A stretch of 64,000 nt of DNA from Rhodospirillaceae bacterium (lineage in GTDB: Bacteria; Pseudomonadota; Alphaproteobacteria; Rhodospirillales; JABHCV01). The stretch is taken from contig JABJHA010000012.1 in the NCBI GenBank assembly GCA_018662005.1, positions 1 through 64,000 of the forward strand, read 5' to 3'. Made by a program: the position numbers and the translations under genes. The notes beneath the pieces were generated by a model. It had not been told where the DNA came from, made no database searches, and was given only the letters and a program-made list of their open reading frames with translations. Shown in pieces: positions 37,637-46,260 of the stretch; the first letter of the stretch is position 1; every line of letters starts with the position of its first letter.

Positions 37637-38338
37637 TCAAGCAAGCCTACTTTTCATTTCCCGGGCGGTGACACCGTTGGCGCTGCCATCGGCGTAGCGG
37701 CTGTAATTTTTAATGTAAAACGGGGCCGGGTTTCCGGTATCCACAGCCGAAGACCGTTTCGACATCACTTCAATCCAGTTTATCAGGCGTTGGCATTCTT
37801 CAGGCATGGATATCCCCCGGTAATGGGTGAGGGCGGGGAAGCGTTCAAAAAACGGAAAAAAGGTAAAATCGACCAGACCGGGAGCATCACCCATCCAGTA
37901 ATCACCATCACCCTGAAGTTTTTGCAAACCTTCGTTTTCAATAAAATGCAGGACGCCGATTAATTTTTCGGCCAGTTCCTTTTGCTCCACCGCATCCTGG
38001 GACAACAGCACCTTGTAGAAAAGAGAGCAAAACTGACTGTTGCAGTATTCAATCCATATTCTTGCAAGTGCCCGCCCGGCCGCATCGTCAGGCATCATCG
38101 GCGGGGACTGGAAAACCTCGTCCAGATATTCGTTGATGACCGCACTTTCATAAATGGTTCGCCCGTCGTGGCGCAGCACCGGAACCTTGCTGTAGGGTGA
38201 AACGTCATTAAACCAGTCGGGTTTGTTCTTAAGGTCGATTTCGACCACCTCGAAATCAAGTTCCTTTTCATGTAGCACCATGCGGGTGCGCTGGGCATAG
38301 GGACAAACGGTGGCGCTGATAATTTGCAATTCAGACAT
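37637..38338 (-). CDS. glutathione S-transferase family protein (omega-like)
   Basis: 233 residues with an N-terminal thioredoxin-fold domain whose active-site region is SATVCPYAQRTRM, so a cysteine takes the catalytic place as in omega/beta-type GSTs; VPVLRHDGRTIYESAVI supplies the cis-Pro and glutathione-binding Glu-Ser. The helical C-terminal domain starts near residue 95. It lies 57 bp upstream of the ligase on the same strand... the order of transcription is GST after ligase-marR only if promoters differ, so it is probably a separate unit. Its substrate is unknown. Confidence 0.82.
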   Translation of the reverse strand: MSELQIISATVCPYAQRTRMVLHEKELDFEVVEIDLKNKPDWFNDVSPYSKVPVLRHDGRTIYESAVINEYLDEVFQSPPMMPDDAAGRALARIWIEYCNSQFCSLFYKVLLSQDAVEQKELAEKLIGVLHFIENEGLQKLQGDGDYWMGDAPGLVDFTFFPFFERFPALTHYRGISMPEECQRLINWIEVMSKRSSAVDTGNPAPFYIKNYSRYADGSANGVTAREMKSRLA

Positions 38339-38440
38339 GAACGGGCTCCGGTAAATATCAATTTGCTAAGAAAGCGCTGCCATCCTAACATTATCTCGGG
38401 GTCAGTGAACGATGAAAAGCGGGCGTGAACGGGAACGACG

Positions 38441-39730
38441 ATGCTGAAGTGGATTTTTGGAAAAAGCAAAGGCAAGCGCAAAGCCAAACCCGGCATCGGC
38501 AAGAAGCCCGCATATAAAAAAGCCCGCGATATCGCCGGTAAAGGCAGCGTAGAAGAACGCAGCAAACTCGCCGCCCATGAGAACATGGAGCCGGAAATTC
38601 TTTACTATCTGGCTTCCGACAAGGCCCCGGAGGTGCGCCGGGAAGTGGCGGAAAACGCAGGCACCCCTTTTCAGGCTGACGCTATTCTCGCCCGTGACCC
38701 CGAAGAAGACGTTCGCTGCGAACTGGCCCGAAAAATCAGTCGTCTGATCCCCAACCTGAAACCCGAACAGAATGAGAAACTGGCAACCATGGCGATGGGG
38801 GTTCTGACCACCCTGGCCCGTGACGAATTGCCGAGAGTCCGGGCTATTGTCTCAGAAGAGCTTAAACATACGAAAAATGCCCCCACCGAACTGATACGGG
38901 AACTGGCCGAAGATCTGGAAGACATCGTCGCCGCCCCGATCCTTGAATATTCACCCCTGCTCAGCGGCAAGGATATATTGCAGCTGATCGCCACCGGCAT
39001 GAAAAGCAAAAAACTGGCGGCCGTCGCCAGACGCCCGAAAATCGACACCGAGGTGGTTAACGCCATTGTCGAAACCGGACAAACAGAAGCTATTCACGAC
39101 ATCGTTGGTAACCATACGGCACAGATCAGCGATGGGGCATTCGAGAAAATTTCCGATCACGCTGAAACCCAGGAAAGCTTGCAAAACCTGATGGTCAGCC
39201 GCGATGATTTGCCGGTCATGACGATCCAGCGCATCGGCCGTTTTGTCAATGGCAGCCTGATGGAACTGCTGATGAAACGCCACAGCGAGCGTAAGGAAGT
39301 GGTTGAAGATTTGCGGGCCACAGTCAAGGAACGCATTGACCGCGGTGAGACCATGGAAGGTGGTGTTGACGCCGCAGAAGACGTTTACGAACCGGCGTCC
39401 ATCAGGGTCGAGAAAGATTTTGAAGCAGGTGTCTTAAACGAAGAGCGCATTGAGCAAGCTCTTGAAGAAGGCGACAACACATATATCCGCTTTGCGCTGG
39501 GCAAAATGTCCGGGTTCCCCTTCGAGGACGCATCCAAAATGCTCAGTACCGGCCTCGCCAAGGCCGTTGTTTCGTTAAGCTGGAAAGCCGGACTAAGCAT
39601 GAAGATGGCTGAAAAACTGCAATCCCAGATCGGCCGGGTCAAGCGTGGCAGCATGTTACGGGCCGACGTCAGCGGCGCCTATCCGATCACCGCAGATGAA
39701 ATGGACTGGTATCTGGAAAGTTTTCTTTAA
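38441..39730 (+). CDS. DUF2336 domain-containing protein
   Basis: 429 residues with the DUF2336 pattern: repeated short helices resembling HEAT repeats (RSKLAAHENMEPEILYYLASD, APEVRREVAENAGTP, DPEEDVRCELARKIS) and a C-terminal RADVSGAYPITADEMDWYLES. The family is frequent in Rhodospirillales and other Alphaproteobacteria and has no known role. The N-terminus is very basic (GKSKGKRKAKPGIGKK). It is cytoplasmic by composition. The stop lies five bases before the convergent dehydrogenase stop. Confidence 0.82.
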   Translation: MLKWIFGKSKGKRKAKPGIGKKPAYKKARDIAGKGSVEERSKLAAHENMEPEILYYLASDKAPEVRREVAENAGTPFQADAILARDPEEDVRCELARKISRLIPNLKPEQNEKLATMAMGVLTTLARDELPRVRAIVSEELKHTKNAPTELIRELAEDLEDIVAAPILEYSPLLSGKDILQLIATGMKSKKLAAVARRPKIDTEVVNAIVETGQTEAIHDIVGNHTAQISDGAFEKISDHAETQESLQNLMVSRDDLPVMTIQRIGRFVNGSLMELLMKRHSERKEVVEDLRATVKERIDRGETMEGGVDAAEDVYEPASIRVEKDFEAGVLNEERIEQALEEGDNTYIRFALGKMSGFPFEDASKMLSTGLAKAVVSLSWKAGLSMKMAEKLQSQIGRVKRGSMLRADVSGAYPITADEMDWYLESFL

Positions 39731-39735
39731 AGCCG

Positions 39736-41049
39736 CTATTCCGCCGGTGTCGGATGATAAGCACCATCCAGTCCCAAATATTCCGATCCTTCTTTTTGAT
39801 AAAATGTCGCTGCCCCGGCATCGGCCAGCACCTGTAGCATTTTTGGAATATGGCGACCTTCGGCCTTAAGACGCTCGGCCATTCGCTCAGCACCCAGGGC
39901 ATCAATCATTTCAAACGGCCCCTTTTCCCAGGCAAAGCCCCAGCGCATGGCCCGATCAATGTTGACAATATCACCGGCGATGTCGCCGACAAGGTCGGCA
40001 GCGTAACTGAGCACGGAAGACGTCATCGCCCAGGCGAAGCGTCCTTCGGCGTCATCGACGAACAATCCTTCCATGGTCGCGTGAGCCTCATCCAGTTCGA
40101 CTTTTTCAGCTTGCCGCCAGTCATTTGTTTTCAGATCATAGGTTTCCATGGTTTTAGAACCATCGTCATGCTTGACCATGCGGTAGAACCCGCCCCCGGC
40201 CTTGCGACCCAGTTGTCCGCGATCGAGAAGCGCCTGAACAGAAGCCGGAAACGCCGTGAAATCAACGCCCATGTCCCCTGCGGGAAGATTAATCGCCAAA
40301 TTCTTGCCGACCAGGTCCATCACATCCAGGCCGATCAGATCGATCAGGCCATAAAGGCCGGTTGGCGGCAGACCGACGGGCTTAGACATCAAGGCGTCGA
40401 TGGTTTCCATGGACAGACCTTCTTCAAGGGCCCGCTCAGCCTGATGAAGGCCGATCAGCATCCAGAAACAACCGATCCGGTTGCCAATGAAATTAACCGT
40501 GTCATTGGCGTAAACGACGCCCTTGCCGAGCACACCGCCACAAAATGCGGCCAGCCGCCTGGTCACTTCCGGGTCCGTTTGCGCGCCACCAACCAGTTCC
40601 ATCAGGCGCATGATCTTAACAGGATTAAAAAAGTGGGTGACGGCAATGTCACGGGCCAGGCGTTCGGGCATCCCATGGGTTATGTCTTTTAGGGGAATGC
40701 CGGATGTATTGGTACTGACTACCGAACCTGCTTTACGCAATCCCTCAACACGGGTCAGCAAGTCCCGTTTGGTTTCAAGGTCCTCGATCACCGCCTCACA
40801 GATCCAGTCATAATCGGCAATCTTTTCAAGGTCATCAGCGAAGGTGCCAAGGGAAATATTGTCCGCTTTTTCCGGCTCATCAACGGCTGGGGGACGTCCG
40901 TTAATAATGCGCTCCAGCGACTTTTCAGCGGCCTCCATGGAGACATCAAGGAGCAGGACTTTCCGGTCATTCTGGGCGCAGAGCCCGGCAATGCCGCATC
41001 CCATGGTGCCGCCGCCGAGAACGGCAATGGAGTTGATGTCACTGGTCAT
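39736..41049 (-). CDS. 3-hydroxyacyl-CoA dehydrogenase
   Basis: 437 residues with NAD-binding GGGTMGCGIAGLCAQ near residue 12, conserved VTHFFNPVKIMRLMELV (catalytic His), and NRIGCFWMLIG, followed by a second C-terminal dehydrogenase domain repeat (WGFAWEKGPFEMIDALG). It lacks an enoyl-CoA hydratase part, so it is a monofunctional enzyme. The aromatic pathways nearby need 3-hydroxyadipyl-CoA and 3-hydroxypimelyl-CoA dehydrogenases, and this gene is the best candidate in the window. Fatty-acid beta-oxidation is the alternative. Confidence 0.85.
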   Translation of the reverse strand: MTSDINSIAVLGGGTMGCGIAGLCAQNDRKVLLLDVSMEAAEKSLERIINGRPPAVDEPEKADNISLGTFADDLEKIADYDWICEAVIEDLETKRDLLTRVEGLRKAGSVVSTNTSGIPLKDITHGMPERLARDIAVTHFFNPVKIMRLMELVGGAQTDPEVTRRLAAFCGGVLGKGVVYANDTVNFIGNRIGCFWMLIGLHQAERALEEGLSMETIDALMSKPVGLPPTGLYGLIDLIGLDVMDLVGKNLAINLPAGDMGVDFTAFPASVQALLDRGQLGRKAGGGFYRMVKHDDGSKTMETYDLKTNDWRQAEKVELDEAHATMEGLFVDDAEGRFAWAMTSSVLSYAADLVGDIAGDIVNIDRAMRWGFAWEKGPFEMIDALGAERMAERLKAEGRHIPKMLQVLADAGAATFYQKEGSEYLGLDGAYHPTPAE

Positions 41050-41148
41050 GGTACGGGCTCTCCTTCATCAATAAATTTACGGCCTTGTTAGAGCATTTTT
41101 TTATAAAGCGCGTCTTGTTTTTTTTCTGCAATGGTTCAACATGGAGCG

Positions 41149-41685
41149 ATGTCTGATCAGGATACCCAGGCCATTCGCGCCGCTGCCGTGCTCTACACCC
41201 CCGAAACGACGGAAAGGTCGGTTCTTGCCGCCTTTGCCGAAGAGCTGAAAACCAAGGGATTAAAAGTCGGCGGGTTGGTTCAGCAGGATCATCTTGATGA
41301 TCAGGGGGTCAAGGACGGCATTGACGCTATCGCCGTTGATACGGGCGAACACATTCCCCTGAAACGACCAACCGAAAGCGATTTCGTCAACGGCGTTTGC
41401 TCACTTGATCATTCGGCCCTGACCGAATCCACCGGCGCCTTGCGTCGCGCCATTAACAACAAAGCTGATTTGATGATTGTCGAGAAATTCGGCGAGCAGG
41501 AACAAAAGGGAGCTGGGCTTGCCGACGAAATCCTGAGCGCCATGGCCGAGGGTATTCCGATCCTGATTCTGGTCCCCTCTTCGGCGCTGGATCAATGGAA
41601 CCGGTTTTCAGGCGGTCTGGCTGATCTTCTGCCGTACACGCCAGAGGCTATTCGTCGCTGGTGGACCGGGATCAGGGCTGAATAA
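41149..41685 (+). CDS. DUF2478 protein, NTPase-like
   Basis: 178 residues from ATG 41149, which has GGAG just before it; an ATG 18 bases upstream is also in frame. The sequence (AAVLYTPETTERSVLAAFAEELKTKGLKVGGLVQ, later NNKADLMIVEKFGEQEQKGAG, GIPILILVP) matches DUF2478, a THEP1/NTPase-like family often encoded next to molybdate transport and molybdoenzyme genes. A P-loop is not obvious. 4-hydroxybenzoyl-CoA reductase is a molybdoenzyme, so a link to Mo supply is possible. The 3' end overlaps the convergent EamA gene by 14 bp. Confidence 0.72.
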   Translation: MSDQDTQAIRAAAVLYTPETTERSVLAAFAEELKTKGLKVGGLVQQDHLDDQGVKDGIDAIAVDTGEHIPLKRPTESDFVNGVCSLDHSALTESTGALRRAINNKADLMIVEKFGEQEQKGAGLADEILSAMAEGIPILILVPSSALDQWNRFSGGLADLLPYTPEAIRRWWTGIRAE

Positions 41686-42544
41686 CAACCAGAACAACCC
41701 CGGACACGACAAGAAGCACCGTCGCCACTGTCTGCCAGGTAATGGTCTCGCGCTTGAACACCAGATACCCCATGATAATGGTAAACACCGGCGAGCACGA
41801 AACAATCGGTGCGACAGTTAACAACTGGCCAAACTTGAGGGCCGTGTTGAGTGAATAGATCGAGATGCCGTTTAACACCCCGGCCACCGCAAACCAGCTG
41901 TAACCCCAGCTAAATTTATTAAATGTGCGCCCCTGAATGCGGAAGGCCATAGACGCCACCAGTAGCGAGACCGTATAGCTGACCAAACCGGCAAAATACG
42001 GTTCCGGCAATTCCTTAAGCCCAATCATGATAATCGGGTGTCCCGCAGCGCGGAAAAAAGCCGCCCCAAGCGGCAACAAAATTGCCCACAAAGGCCAGGC
42101 GCGGCTAACCCCGCCGGGCCGGAAAGCCGATACCGCAACCCCGGCAACAACCCCCGCCGTTCCCATTGCCAGCGGCCAGGTCAGGGTTTCATCGAGCAAC
42201 AGGACGGCGAAGATGGCGGCAAAAATCGGCGCTGTTGCCGCCAGTCCACTGGTCAGGGTCGGCCCCATCATCTTGACCCCGGCAACAGCCAGGTTTGCCG
42301 ACAGGGCGGGTCTGAAAAGTCCGACCAGCGCGAACAGGGCAGCAGCCGGTGTCAGCCAGAAAATCGTCTCAACAAAAAACGGCGCAAATAGCCAATAGAC
42401 TGCTGCCGTCGCGCCAATGTTGACCAGCGCACCCGAACGCGGGTCGGCATGGCCAAGCCCCAGGTTCTGAACCTGAATGGAAAGCGCGAACAGGAATGCC
42501 GAGGCAAGGGCAAGTAGGGAAGGCAGATATGATGTCTCAGCCAT
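41672..42544 (-). CDS. EamA/DMT-family transporter
   Basis: 290 residues with ten predicted transmembrane helices and two EamA halves (LPSLLALASAFLFALSIQVQNLG; AGVLNGISIYSLNTALKFGQ; VAPIVSCSPVFTIIMGYLVFKRETITW). It is an inner-membrane exporter or importer of small metabolites; the substrate is unknown. It begins seven bases after korB and could be the last gene of the kor operon. Alternatively it has its own function and merely shares the transcript. Confidence 0.82.
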   Translation of the reverse strand: MAETSYLPSLLALASAFLFALSIQVQNLGLGHADPRSGALVNIGATAAVYWLFAPFFVETIFWLTPAAALFALVGLFRPALSANLAVAGVKMMGPTLTSGLAATAPIFAAIFAVLLLDETLTWPLAMGTAGVVAGVAVSAFRPGGVSRAWPLWAILLPLGAAFFRAAGHPIIMIGLKELPEPYFAGLVSYTVSLLVASMAFRIQGRTFNKFSWGYSWFAVAGVLNGISIYSLNTALKFGQLLTVAPIVSCSPVFTIIMGYLVFKRETITWQTVATVLLVVSGVVLVVIQP

Positions 42545-42551
42545 TCAAGGG

Positions 42552-43409
42552 TTACTTGGCGGCGCGGACGGCAATGTCGTCCAAACCATCGGCAAGGGTC
42601 GGGCGGGGTTGCTCAAAATAACAACCAAGCGCTGGCTCGTCAGTTCGCTGCGCCTGTGCCATCGCTGCCATGACATCGCTGCTGTCGTGATCCTCTGGCA
42701 GCGGCCTCACCGACATGCCCAGGTTCTGATAGGTCTTTGAAGTTTTATCAAAGGTGACACACGGCGAGAGCACGTGCAGGTAGGAAAATCCCTTGAAAGC
42801 CAAAGCCTCCTCAATCATTCCGGCCATATGATGAGGGTGACCGGCGTAAGCCTGACCGACCCACGAAGCGCCGTAAGACAGCAACATCATCAGCGGGTTG
42901 AGTGGCATATCATGATTTTCAAACGGCGATGTTGATGTCTGGAACCCAAGCACCGATGTCGGTGATGTCTGTCCCTTGGTCAATCCGTAAATGCCGTTAT
43001 CAAAAAGAATGTAGGTCACATCCACATTGCGCCGGGCCGCGTGGGGAATGTGGGCGCCGCCAATGGCAAAGGCGTCGCCATCACCGCCAACGACAACCAC
43101 CGTCAAATCATCATTGGCGACCTTGATGCCGGTGGCCACCGGCAAGGCCCGGCCATGCAGCGTATGAAAACCATAAGTGTCGATGAAAAAAGGAAACCGT
43201 GAGGCACAGCCGATGCCCGAAACGACCACTGTTTCATCAGGATCGATCGACAGATTGTTGAGCGCCGCCGTCAAGCCTTCAACGATTGAGAAGTAACCAC
43301 AACCGGGGCACCAGGTCGGCAAGGATTTGGAACGGTACTCAAGGCGACCGCTGGCTTGAATCTCTTCAAGCTTTTCTTCCAGATAGACCGGTTTTTCGAT
43401 ATTTGACAT
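42552..43409 (-). CDS. korB: 2-oxoacid:ferredoxin oxidoreductase beta subunit KorB
   Basis: 285 residues. CPGCG at 34-38, SGIGCASR at 64-71 and the TPP/Mg motif GDGDAFAIGGAH at 109-120 define the TPP subunit. With KorA it oxidises 2-oxoglutarate to succinyl-CoA and CO2 and yields low-potential electrons. In Azoarcus evansii and Thauera, KorAB is the source of reduced ferredoxin for benzoyl-CoA reductase. It lies eight bases after korA. Pyruvate or another 2-oxoacid is possible. Confidence 0.9.
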   Translation of the reverse strand: MSNIEKPVYLEEKLEEIQASGRLEYRSKSLPTWCPGCGYFSIVEGLTAALNNLSIDPDETVVVSGIGCASRFPFFIDTYGFHTLHGRALPVATGIKVANDDLTVVVVGGDGDAFAIGGAHIPHAARRNVDVTYILFDNGIYGLTKGQTSPTSVLGFQTSTSPFENHDMPLNPLMMLLSYGASWVGQAYAGHPHHMAGMIEEALAFKGFSYLHVLSPCVTFDKTSKTYQNLGMSVRPLPEDHDSSDVMAAMAQAQRTDEPALGCYFEQPRPTLADGLDDIAVRAAK

Positions 43410-43417
43410 TTAAATTC

Positions 43418-45229
43418 TCACTCAGCCGCAATCCGTTTGCGACCCTTCCTTTTTGCCGCAAGGCGGCGGATTTCATCGACAATATCTTCAACATGCATCG
43501 GTGTGCCGGGCACCCGGTTAAGCCTGGTCACCGCCCGGCCTGTCGTTCCGGTTAATAAATTGGCGAACTGCCCCTCATAATTCAATTCAGGAACCAACAC
43601 TTCTGTGGCGTCTGAAAGAAGCGCGTTGATCGGCTCCATTGGTAACGGTGAGAGCAAAACCACCTTCATGGCGGCGCAACGGATACCTTCGTCACGGGCG
43701 ATAATCATCGCTTCCAGAATTTCGCCGAAAGTTGAACCCCATCCGATGATCGCGACATCGACCTTGCCCTTGTCACCAAAGCGTTTTGACATGGTGATAC
43801 CGGGATGACGGACCACACTATTCAGCTTTTCATGGCGCTTCGCGCTCATCGCCTCGTGAGCATGATCGTTGGGACGCCCGTTTTCATCATGTTCCAGGCC
43901 GGTCACCGCATGGCGTCGCCCCTTGTCACCGGGGACGGCGCGCGGACTGATAAAGTCCCTGGTCAATGCGTAGCGATGATAGGGCTGGTTTTTACCTAAT
44001 TTGCCAACCGGCTTTGAACAATTGGCCGCGAACGGATTCTTTGCCGGAAGCGCCACCGCCTCATAACGGTTGGAAAGATACAGGTCGAGTAACACGATAA
44101 CCGGGGTCTGGTAGCGCTCGGCAATCTCAAAAGCCTTGCCGGCACACTTGTAACAACCTTCAACATTAGTTGGGGCGAGGACAATGCGCTGACCGTCTCC
44201 GGCTGCGCCGAAGACGGCGATATTAAGATCCGATTGTTCCGTCTTGGTCGGCATCCCGGTACTGGGACCGCCACGTTGGGAAACAAAAATCACCACCGGC
44301 ACTTCCGCCATGGTTCCTAGGCCCATCATTTCGGACATCAGCGCAAAGCCCGGACCCGATGTCGCCGTTGCCGCCCGGACCCCCGTATAACCCGCACCGA
44401 TAGCCGCTGAGATAGCCGAAATTTCATCTTCAGTTTGCAGCATCCGCTTGCCCTGTTTTGGCAAATCAACGGCGAGGCGTTCCATGATCGTCGTCGCCGG
44501 GGTAATCGGGTAACCGAAGAACGTATCCAGCCCTGCGTCCATGCAGCCCTTGGCGACAGCGCCATTGCCGCTCATCATCACGAGTTCGCCGTGCTTGGCC
44601 TTCTTCTGCGGCGGTTTTAGAACTCCTTCGTCCAAGCGGAAGGTGTTTTGACCAACCTCAAAAGCAGTGTCAAAAGTTTGAATGCTCATCTTGGTTAAGG
44701 CGGCGGGCTTGGTTTTGAATTTATCAGAAATAACGTTGTAGAAAACCTCCCGGGGCATCCCGTAAAGGCCAGCCAGATATCCAACGGCGGCGATATTGCG
44801 CGAACGCGCCGAACTGGTCACCCGCTCGGACAATTCACGAAACGGAACCCCGTAAGGCAAATGCGAAGATGATAGATGGCCCGAAATATGACCGCCTTCC
44901 GGGACCATGGAAACCGGCATGTCTTCATAGATAACGGCGCCGTAATCCTTGACCTCGCCAACATGGGGAATGGCGTGAGAATCATCCAGGGAAATCAATA
45001 CATCGGACTGTGGCTTTAACGAGAACACTTGTTCCGAGGTCACTCTGACGCGCGAGATACACTTGCCAAAGCCCCTGATTTCCGGCGGATAAACGTCAAA
45101 AGCAATAACCTTGTAACCGGCCCGCGCCATCGCCCGCTTGACCATATCGCCGGCCGCGATGGTGCCGTCACCGGCGGAACCGCAAATGGCGATCTGAAGA
45201 TCAGTCGCTTTTTTCCCGTTTCTTGGCAT
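43418..45229 (-). CDS. korA: 2-oxoacid:ferredoxin oxidoreductase alpha subunit KorA (gamma-alpha fusion)
   Basis: 603 residues with a gamma domain at residues 1-190 (ICGSAGDGTIAAGDMVKRAM, FGKCISRVRVTSEQ) fused to the pyrimidine-binding alpha domain (SGNGAVAKGCMDAGLDTFFGYPITPATTIME, then ATSGPGFALMSEMMG). This is the KorA architecture of 2-oxoglutarate enzymes. Its ATG shares one base with the TAA of the upstream FAD protein gene. It acts in the cytoplasm. Confidence 0.9.
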   Translation of the reverse strand: MPRNGKKATDLQIAICGSAGDGTIAAGDMVKRAMARAGYKVIAFDVYPPEIRGFGKCISRVRVTSEQVFSLKPQSDVLISLDDSHAIPHVGEVKDYGAVIYEDMPVSMVPEGGHISGHLSSSHLPYGVPFRELSERVTSSARSRNIAAVGYLAGLYGMPREVFYNVISDKFKTKPAALTKMSIQTFDTAFEVGQNTFRLDEGVLKPPQKKAKHGELVMMSGNGAVAKGCMDAGLDTFFGYPITPATTIMERLAVDLPKQGKRMLQTEDEISAISAAIGAGYTGVRAATATSGPGFALMSEMMGLGTMAEVPVVIFVSQRGGPSTGMPTKTEQSDLNIAVFGAAGDGQRIVLAPTNVEGCYKCAGKAFEIAERYQTPVIVLLDLYLSNRYEAVALPAKNPFAANCSKPVGKLGKNQPYHRYALTRDFISPRAVPGDKGRRHAVTGLEHDENGRPNDHAHEAMSAKRHEKLNSVVRHPGITMSKRFGDKGKVDVAIIGWGSTFGEILEAMIIARDEGIRCAAMKVVLLSPLPMEPINALLSDATEVLVPELNYEGQFANLLTGTTGRAVTRLNRVPGTPMHVEDIVDEIRRLAAKRKGRKRIAAE

Positions 45230-46260
45230 TACCTGTACATCCAGTAAGGCGAGTCAATTTCACCCTGCTTGTTGATATAAAGATGGTCGTCCTGATAGGT
45301 ACTGATCTTCTTTTTACCGCCGGTCATATTAATGCCTGCAATATTTCCCATTTCCTTAATGTGGTGCCAGCCGTAGTAAAACAGATAGGAATTTTCTTCC
45401 GGCGACCAGATCTGACAAACGTCACCAGCCGCCCAGATGCTGTCGTTGGTGGTTTTCAATTCAGGGTTAACCAGCAAGCCACGTTCGATATCGACATTGG
45501 CGCCAATCATGAAGTTAAGCGAGGGCATCAAGCCACAGAAAGGCATCACCGCGTCGCCATCAATACCGCCGCCGCCGCCAAAAACAACCCGGCGGGCAGG
45601 CTTGCCCTTGGTTCCCTTCCTGATGGCCGTCACTTTTTTACCCAGCACAACATTAACGCCCATGGCTTCAAGAACGGCGACGAACTTGTCTTCCTTTTTC
45701 TCACCGACTTCATGGGGCCAGAACAATTGCTCGCCAGCGACCAGCGTGACCTCGTGACCGACAGCGACAAGGGTGCGTGCCAGATCAAGGCCGGTCATAT
45801 CCCCGCCAAGCATGATAACGTGGCCTTTTCCGGGCAGCGCCTGACGCATCTTGACGGCGTCTTCGTAACTTCCAAGGCCGTTCATCAACGGGCGAAATTC
45901 TCTTAAACCCTCTGGCAAATATCCACCGCCGCCACTGGCCACCAGCAACTTGTCGTAGGACACCTCTTCTTTATGCCTGAGCAGAACTTTCTTGTTTTTT
46001 GCATCCACATGATCGACCCAGCTGTTGCGCCGAACAGTGATGGCGTTGTCGTCATAGAATTCCGGCGGATGGGCCAAAAGCTCACGCCAGCTATCAACGC
46101 CATCAAATACCCGCGGCAATTCATAACGACTGATGAAGGGCAGTTTGGAGCCGGTAATCTGGGTGATGGTGCATTTTGGATCGCGCTTTCGGATGGTCAG
46201 CGCTGCTTCGCTGCCCGCCCCGCCAGAACCGATGATGACGAAATGAGAATGGCTGCTCAT
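45229..46260 (-). CDS. FAD/NAD(P)-dependent oxidoreductase (rubredoxin/nitrite-reductase type)
   Basis: 343 residues, two-dinucleotide-binding pyridine nucleotide-disulphide oxidoreductase family without the redox-active Cys pair: FAD motif VIIGSGGAGSEAALTI at residues 8-23, NAD(P) motif VIMLGGDMTGLDLARTL near 148, and C-terminal NDSIWAAGDVCQI. It lies between korC (4-bp overlap) and korA (1-bp overlap). It probably carries electrons between NAD(P)H and a ferredoxin or flavin; whether it is part of the Kor complex is unknown. Confidence 0.82.
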   Translation of the reverse strand: MSSHSHFVIIGSGGAGSEAALTIRKRDPKCTITQITGSKLPFISRYELPRVFDGVDSWRELLAHPPEFYDDNAITVRRNSWVDHVDAKNKKVLLRHKEEVSYDKLLVASGGGGYLPEGLREFRPLMNGLGSYEDAVKMRQALPGKGHVIMLGGDMTGLDLARTLVAVGHEVTLVAGEQLFWPHEVGEKKEDKFVAVLEAMGVNVVLGKKVTAIRKGTKGKPARRVVFGGGGGIDGDAVMPFCGLMPSLNFMIGANVDIERGLLVNPELKTTNDSIWAAGDVCQIWSPEENSYLFYYGWHHIKEMGNIAGINMTGGKKKISTYQDDHLYINKQGEIDSPYWMYR

